Positions 31,059-35,138 of a stretch of DNA of 35,138 bases are shown one piece after another; position 1 is the stretch's first letter; each line of letters begins with the position of its first letter. The notes beneath the pieces are model-generated. The model did no database searches. It worked only from the letters and a program-made list of their open reading frames with translations, and was not told the DNA's origin. The translations under genes and the position numbers were made by a program. Source of the stretch: an uncultured Bacteroidales bacterium (GTDB taxonomy: Bacteria > Bacteroidota > Bacteroidia > Bacteroidales > Paludibacteraceae); NCBI GenBank assembly GCA_900316125.1, contig ONBO01000034.1, positions 1 through 35,138 of the forward strand, written 5' to 3'.

Positions 31059-31664
31059 ATGAAAAGAAATCTTTTGTGGGCCATGGCTGCAGCCCTTGTA
31101 TTTTGCAGCTTCTCACTGACCTCTTGTACTGGTGACAGTGATAGTGATGATGCCAAGACTGATGCTGAAGAGGCTGCCATTGAAGCTGCCGCTCTTCCTG
31201 ACACATATCTGGCCGCCATTGAGAGATACATGGTAAATGATGTTGCTGCAAGCTATGCTGCGGCAGAGTATCACATTCCAGTTGATTTGGTTGTTGCTGT
31301 AAATGAGAGCAACCCTGATTCAATTCTTGTATGGGGTGATTTCTGGATTGAGAATTACAACCTTTCAGCAGACACTCTGCTATTTGTTTCAGGTGGCAGC
31401 CATCCTGGTCTTATGTATGTGGCTAAAGAGGGCGACAAATATAGGGTTACATCATTTGATGCTGTTGCTGACGGTTCTGGCTTCCTGCCAAGCGCCAAGA
31501 AGATATTTGGTGAAAATTTTGATGCTTTCCAGAAACTTCAGTCTGATGATGATCTGCGCAAGGATCTGCGCCGCATGACAATATTAGCATACGTTAAGCA
31601 GAATAACATACCTGCCACAATGTACAAGGACTACGGTTGGGATCCGGTAGCGCTGGAGAAATAA
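31059..31664 (+). CDS. Lipoprotein of unknown function
   Basis: 201 residues with a lipoprotein signal (MKRNLLWAMAAALVFCSFSLTSC). An acidic linker follows (TGDSDSDDAKTDAEEAAIEAA), then a soluble domain (IPVDLVVAVNESNPDSILVWGDFWIENYNLSADTLLFVSGGSHPGLMYV) that I do not recognise. A conserved Bacteroidales lipoprotein is likely. It stands alone, followed by a strong terminator shared with the opposite-strand tRNA. Confidence 0.75.
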   Translation: MKRNLLWAMAAALVFCSFSLTSCTGDSDSDDAKTDAEEAAIEAAALPDTYLAAIERYMVNDVAASYAAAEYHIPVDLVVAVNESNPDSILVWGDFWIENYNLSADTLLFVSGGSHPGLMYVAKEGDKYRVTSFDAVADGSGFLPSAKKIFGENFDAFQKLQSDDDLRKDLRRMTILAYVKQNNIPATMYKDYGWDPVALEK

Positions 31665-31681
31665 GCGAGTGGAGTAGTGAT

Positions 31682-31717
31682 ACAAAAAGAGCTGGCCATT
31701 TGGTCAGCTCTTTTTGT
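31682..31717. terminator. Bidirectional terminator (lipoprotein gene and tRNA-Lys)
   Basis: ACAAAAAGAGCTGGCC and GGTCAGCTCTTTTTGT form a 16-bp stem with one G-T pair and a 4-base loop (ATTT). T-runs occur on both strands, so it can end the rightward lipoprotein transcript and the leftward tRNA transcript. Confidence 0.85.
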
Positions 31718-31789
31718 GAACCGCTTGGGGTTCGAACCCAAGACCCCATCCTTAAAAGGGATGTGCTCTACCTGCTGAGCTAGCGATTC
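31717..31789 (-). tRNA. tRNA-Lys (anticodon UUU)
   Basis: 73 bases on the minus strand. The acceptor stem is GAATCGC/GCGGTTC with discriminator A, the D-arm GCTCAGCAGGTAGAGC, the anticodon arm CATCC-CTTTTAA-GGATG (anticodon TTT) and the T-arm TTGGG-TTCGAAC-CCCAA. CCA is not encoded. The promoter is at 31812-31842, and the 3' end runs straight into the terminator stem. Confidence 0.96.
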
Positions 31790-31811
31790 AGCCTTTTTTC
31801 TAAAAGCGGTG

Positions 31812-31842
31812 CAAAGTTAAGGCTTATTTTTCAAACTGCCAA
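31812..31842 (-). promoter_or_regulatory. Promoter of tRNA-Lys
   Basis: Minus strand: TTG at 31840-31842, a 20-base spacer, then TAACTTTG at 31812-31819, matching both boxes. The mature tRNA begins 22 bases downstream. Confidence 0.7.
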
Positions 31843-31858
31843 ATGAATTTGAAAATAT

Positions 31859-32404
31859 TTAACATTGCATCATCATTCCTTCACGTAGCTGGGCGGCAAC
31901 ATCGGCGCCAGCCTGGTCCTCAACCAGTGCAAGCGCAAAATCCATTGCCACACCAGGACCCTTGCCTGTAATAATGTTTCCGCTCTTAACCACTGGCTTC
32001 TCTGATACTGTAGCGCCTTCAAGCTTGTCCTCAAAGCCTGGGTAGCATATAGCCTCAGCTCCGCTGAGTATGCCAAGCTCGCCTAAGATAAACGGGGCTG
32101 CGCATATTGCTGCCACGTGTCCGCCTTCTGCAAAATGGCTTGTAATCATATTGCACAGCGGCTTGCACGCTCTCAGGTTTGTGGCGCCTGGTAGTCCGCC
32201 TGGCAGGATTATGCAGTCATCAGACTCTGGTTCAATGTCAGAAAGCATGACATCGGCGGTAACAAGAATATCATGGGCGCCGCTAACCTCGTAACCGTTC
32301 ATGATTGATACTGTGGCCACCTCAAGGTCTGCACGGCGCAGAATGTCAACAACGGCAAGAGCCTCTATCTCTTCAAATCCGTCTGCAAGAAATACGTAGT
32401 TCAT
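31859..32404 (-). CDS. DJ-1/PfpI-family protein
   Basis: The ATG at 32402-32404 gives 181 residues starting MNYVFLADGFEEIEALAVVDILRRADL. E14 and C101 (in VAAICAAPFILGE) are the conserved Glu and nucleophile-elbow Cys of the DJ-1/ThiJ subgroup, with LPGGLPGATNL between them. Members act in protein/DNA deglycation or redox protection; the exact activity is not set by sequence. Promoter at 32432-32462. Confidence 0.92.
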   Translation of the reverse strand: MNYVFLADGFEEIEALAVVDILRRADLEVATVSIMNGYEVSGAHDILVTADVMLSDIEPESDDCIILPGGLPGATNLRACKPLCNMITSHFAEGGHVAAICAAPFILGELGILSGAEAICYPGFEDKLEGATVSEKPVVKSGNIITGKGPGVAMDFALALVEDQAGADVAAQLREGMMMQC

Positions 32405-32431
32405 ACTATTTGAAATATGTTTAGTTTCCTG

Positions 32432-32462
32432 CAAAGATAGTCTCTTTTTTGTTATTTCACAA
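32432..32462 (-). promoter_or_regulatory. Promoter of the DJ-1 gene
   Basis: Minus strand: TTG at 32460-32462, a 20-base spacer, then TATCTTTG at 32432-32439, an exact match. The -33 box lies inside the last codons of the upstream phosphatase gene. Confidence 0.7.
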
Positions 32463-33984
32463 AAACTTTCTCACCGTCATGAATGTAAATGCCTCTCTCT
32501 GTAGGCTCGTAAGGAAGCTTTTGACCCGCAAGGTTGTACCATCCTTGAATGGCTGGCTTCTTTTTATCTGCATTGCTTTCAGACTCTTCTACTTCAGTGA
32601 CTATAGGTCCTGATTTTGAGCCATTCATTTTATGCTCTATTTTTGCCTCCAGAACCAGTTCCCAAAACTCACCGCTTGTATATAGTTGAACTACTGTGGC
32701 TGATGCAAGATAGCGTGCTGCATTAACATCTGAAGCGTAGTGGTAGCCTACTATAATTCGGCTGCGTCCATATTCATAGCCACACTTAAGTATCTGATTC
32801 TTGTATTCCGGTATGATCTGGCTCAGCACAAGAGCCTCGCCCCAGCCCACCATTGCGTGTCCTGAAGGGTATGATGATTTATTTATATTCTCTTCGTCAA
32901 AAGCAGGTATGCCGGACACCTCTCCAAACTGTACGTATGGGCGTTTGCGGAAATATACACTTTTTGCCTGTTTGTTTGACTCTTTGAGCTTGCTACGTGT
33001 CATTTTCATTAGTTTCATGAGAGCCGGAGTGTTGGTCTCGCTTATCTCCATGTTTATGCACCCAGAGAACATCTTGAGCTGGTACTCAAGGCTTGGGTCT
33101 CCGTCTTCAACAGCCTGTAGACCGCGCTCTGAGTCTCTCTCCTCCTTTCCGGATATGTATGACATTACGTCAGCGTAGAACCTTGGGCTCTCATTGTCAA
33201 TTGGGGCGCCAAGCACCTTCTCTATATTAGGGAAGCGAATTTGATTAATTACATAGTAAATATCGCGTCCTTTAATCTTTTGGTACTCCATGCATGCCGC
33301 CATCATATCATTTGTATAGGTTTCCTCATTATGAAGCTGAACAAATGTGGCTGACGCTGCAAGTCGTGCGGCATCTATATCACTCTGCCAGTGCGCTCCT
33401 ACTATAACACGGCTATCGCCATACTCAAATGCGCGTCTAAGAATAGTGTCTTGCTTTTCAGGTGCTATCTCAGCTAAGGCAAATGCTGCTGTTAGTATTG
33501 ATATTTGATGACCTGATGGATAAGAACCGTTTTTGCGGAGGTGGTCACCATCGTATTTTCCCCATATCGGGTCATTAAACACCATGAACGGACGTGATCT
33601 TATGTAATAATTCTTTATATAGCCAATACTGGCGTTTCCTGTGCTTGCACACCTGCTTATAAGATTACAGATGGCTGGTGTAATGGAAGGTGTCAACTCC
33701 AAGCCAAGAGCCTCGCCCATAATTCTGTAAAGGCACTGTGAGCTCAAATCAGACTCGTCGCTGGCTCTTTTCCCACGTTCGGTGTTTCTTATAGACTTGC
33801 CCCATGTCCATTGTATCACATCTTCAGCATATCTGTATGAGTGTACGTCAGGTGGCGCAGGAAGATATTCTTTCGCCTCTGGCAGTTCTTCACTAGAGCA
33901 ATAGACCCCGTTCTTTCCAGGTTGTGCTACGGCTTGTATTATTGCCGATATCCATAGCAGGAATAGTAAAACTTTTGTGTTCAT
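32452..33984 (-). CDS. Exported acid phosphatase with two fused PAP2 domains
   Basis: 510 residues with a signal peptide (MNTKVLLFLLWISAIIQAVAQ). Two complete PAP2 phosphatase sites occur: K-x6-RP (KNYYIRSRP), SYPSGH and SRVIVGAHWQSD in the first half; K-x6-RP (KSVYFRKRP), SYPSGH and SRIIVGYHYASD in the second. The C-terminal GWYNLAGQKLPYEPTERGIYI..GEKVFVK resembles a Bacteroidetes secretion-associated tail. It would remove phosphate from small esters in the periplasm or outside. The gene shares its upstream region with the divergent winged-helix regulator. Confidence 0.9.
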   Translation of the reverse strand: MNTKVLLFLLWISAIIQAVAQPGKNGVYCSSEELPEAKEYLPAPPDVHSYRYAEDVIQWTWGKSIRNTERGKRASDESDLSSQCLYRIMGEALGLELTPSITPAICNLISRCASTGNASIGYIKNYYIRSRPFMVFNDPIWGKYDGDHLRKNGSYPSGHQISILTAAFALAEIAPEKQDTILRRAFEYGDSRVIVGAHWQSDIDAARLAASATFVQLHNEETYTNDMMAACMEYQKIKGRDIYYVINQIRFPNIEKVLGAPIDNESPRFYADVMSYISGKEERDSERGLQAVEDGDPSLEYQLKMFSGCINMEISETNTPALMKLMKMTRSKLKESNKQAKSVYFRKRPYVQFGEVSGIPAFDEENINKSSYPSGHAMVGWGEALVLSQIIPEYKNQILKCGYEYGRSRIIVGYHYASDVNAARYLASATVVQLYTSGEFWELVLEAKIEHKMNGSKSGPIVTEVEESESNADKKKPAIQGWYNLAGQKLPYEPTERGIYIHDGEKVFVK

Positions 33985-34000
33985 TTTTTTTTAATCTAAT

Positions 34001-34119
34001 TGTTAATATATGTTAATTCTTGCAATTGCAGCACCAAATTAGTGCTGTTATGCTAAAACTTGTGAATTTTTAATGTTAAAACTTTGTGATTTTATTAAGA
34101 ATTGTTAAAGAAGTGTTAA
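34001..34119. promoter_or_regulatory. Direct TGTTAA repeats between the phosphatase and the winged-helix gene
   Basis: TGTTAA occurs five times on the plus strand: 34001-34006, 34011-34016, 34074-34079, 34103-34108 and 34114-34119. Two pairs are 10 and 11 bases apart, one helical turn, as expected for tandem binding of OmpR/PhoB-type winged-helix dimers. A CAGCAC/GTGCTG palindrome (34029-34047) lies in the same gap. The 179-base region between the divergent genes holds no other gene. Confidence 0.5.
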
Positions 34120-34163
34120 TTTTGTTGCAGTTTTGTAATTTATATGTAATTTAGTCCCCCGAT

Positions 34164-34937
34164 ATGGTGTTTCAAATACAACGCATATTCATAGATACAG
34201 ACTCCCATCTTGTCAGCCGCTGCGGAGAAGACATTAAACTCACCAGAACTGAGTGGACGCTGCTCTGCTACCTTATAGATAATAAGGGGAAGGTATGCAC
34301 CCGTAGTGAGGTGCTTGACGCTGTGTGGGGGCAGAGGTTCCAGTATGACACTGGTACCATAGACGTGCATCTTAACGCTCTCCGCCGTAAGTTAGGCTTT
34401 TCTAAAAACTATCCTATAGAGGCTATACGTGGGGTGGGGCTTATTCTCCACGCCGATGCAGACTCTGGCAGCGCAGCTGAGCCTGTCCAGATGCGCCAGA
34501 ATCTGGAGTGGGCAAAACTTTTCACATCGCTGCTTCCTAATAATCTAAAAACCTGCAACCTGCGTGACATAATTGTGGATGTGACCAGCGGCTTTACTGA
34601 TGAGATTGAGAAGCTTTCTCTCAAATGCGGCATGAAGCTTGACCCTTATGTAAATGAGATAATTACTGATGAGGATACGCTGAAGGCCATATTCAGCAGC
34701 GTGCTGACATTGCTGATACGCCATATTAAAGAAGGAGGCAGTCTGCTTATATCAAGCAGACTTAATATTACAGATTTCCTTATCACTCTGCAGGCAGACG
34801 GATTCTGCCCTGATTTTAATGTCCCAGAAATAATAGCGGCGCAGAGGTTTGCCGCACTGCTTTGGATGCCTATGCAGATGACCAACTCCTCAGGCCAGAT
34901 GAAGGTTGAGTTGCGTATTCCGTTAAAGCGGTTATGA
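34164..34937 (+). CDS. Receiver-less OmpR-type winged-helix protein with a kinase-like C-terminal region
   Basis: 257 residues. Residues about 5-100 are a full OmpR/PhoB winged helix (IKLTRTEWTLLCYLIDNKGKVCTRSEVLDAVWG, TIDVHLNALRRKLG, IEAIRGVGLIL). There is no receiver domain before it. Residues about 110-257 (NLRDIIVDVTSGFTDEIEKLSL, TDEDTLKAIFSSVLTLLIRHIKEGGSLLISSRL, FRFAALLWMP-like end) are spaced like the helix and ATPase parts of a histidine kinase, but lack a clear N-box Asn and G-boxes. Function unknown; probably a regulator that senses through its C-terminal half. It overlaps the YbaN gene by 6 bases, tail to tail. Confidence 0.75.
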   Translation: MVFQIQRIFIDTDSHLVSRCGEDIKLTRTEWTLLCYLIDNKGKVCTRSEVLDAVWGQRFQYDTGTIDVHLNALRRKLGFSKNYPIEAIRGVGLILHADADSGSAAEPVQMRQNLEWAKLFTSLLPNNLKTCNLRDIIVDVTSGFTDEIEKLSLKCGMKLDPYVNEIITDEDTLKAIFSSVLTLLIRHIKEGGSLLISSRLNITDFLITLQADGFCPDFNVPEIIAAQRFAALLWMPMQMTNSSGQMKVELRIPLKRL

Positions 34938-35138
34938 TTTTGTCCTGACTACAGTGGGTACTACAAAAGATACTACAGTCATACCTATTAGGGCTGCAGA
35001 CAATACAACAATTTTAACCCAAAGTATTTTGATAAAGAAGATGGTGGAGATTAGTGACATACCCATCATCAGAGATATGGCAAATGCTTTAGCTTTGCGT
35101 GTCATGCCGTGGTCTCGTTCGTAGTCTCGTATATATCT
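34932..35138 (-). CDS. YbaN/DUF454 family inner-membrane protein, C-terminal part (window edge)
   Basis: 68 codons are visible up to the window edge, so the N-terminal half is missing. RYIRDYERDHGMTRKAKAFAISLMMG is the conserved DUF454/YbaN cytoplasmic loop, followed by two membrane segments (MSLISTIFFIKILWV and IVVLSAALIGMTVVSFVVP). Role unknown. It is convergent with the winged-helix gene. Confidence 0.8.
   Translation of the reverse strand, partial: RYIRDYERDHGMTRKAKAFAISLMMGMSLISTIFFIKILWVKIVVLSAALIGMTVVSFVVPTVVRTKS

Overview
The window looks like a chromosomal segment of a gut-type Bacteroidales bacterium; I cannot name the genus. The support comes from several independent features. At least nine genes carry the Bacteroidetes housekeeping promoter pattern, a TTG (-33) box 19-20 bases from a TAnnTTTG (-7) box. 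There are also a GldA-type ABC ATPase, BIG2/FISUMP and calycin-like lipoproteins, a TonB-dependent receptor, and an acid phosphatase ending in a YNLAGQKL-type tail. No rRNA, CRISPR array or complete insertion sequence is visible; there is one tRNA (Lys-UUU).

Layout. Positions 1-3.9 kb: the start of rfbA (cut by the window edge), then a leftward housekeeping operon of rplY (L25), pth, an LtaS-like membrane phosphotransferase and an S4 RNA-binding protein. Positions 3.9-5.3 kb: a repeat-rich spacer (a 127-bp palindrome and two REP-like hairpins) and a probable Panacea-type toxin-antitoxin pair. Positions 5.3-10.2 kb: a metallo-beta-lactamase-fold hydrolase, two small redox enzymes, an orphan beta-class DNA methyltransferase, an HdeD-like membrane protein, a GNAT acetyltransferase and an unknown protein. 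Positions 10.2-14.3 kb: a flavodoxin-like protein, a ZIP metal transporter, a CMD-CMD-cupin lipoprotein preceded by a 57-residue winged-helix protein, a DUF2461 protein and a YgjP-like metallopeptidase. This block is bracketed by two direct copies of a 69-bp sequence.

Positions 14.5-21.3 kb form an accessory island that is visibly more AT-rich. It holds an AlbA_2/GHKL ATPase regulator with QESN repeats, an 82-residue basic protein, a DUF2442 protein, an HTH / exported protein / HNH endonuclease operon, and an XRE-ImmA/IrrE metalloprotease + PIN ribonuclease operon. The last operon has a self-overlapping operator-promoter and, at its 3' end, a previously unlisted small gene broken by a 4-bp duplication.

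Positions 21.3-35.1 kb: a TonB-dependent receptor and calycin-like lipoprotein preceded by a PmrA-box-like repeat, an EamA transporter, thiL, a BIG2/FISUMP lipoprotein, an ABC ATPase-ruvB-flippase operon, a lipoprotein, tRNA-Lys, a DJ-1 protein, a double PAP2 phosphatase, and an unusual regulator. That regulator joins an OmpR-type winged helix (no receiver domain) to a degenerate kinase-like ATPase region. The window ends in a partial YbaN/DUF454 gene.

The best candidates for undescribed biology are the XRE-ImmA / PIN / small-protein operon, the receiver-less winged-helix regulator with its TGTTAA repeats, the Panacea pair, and the duplicated 69-bp sequence whose differences are all synonymous in one reading frame.
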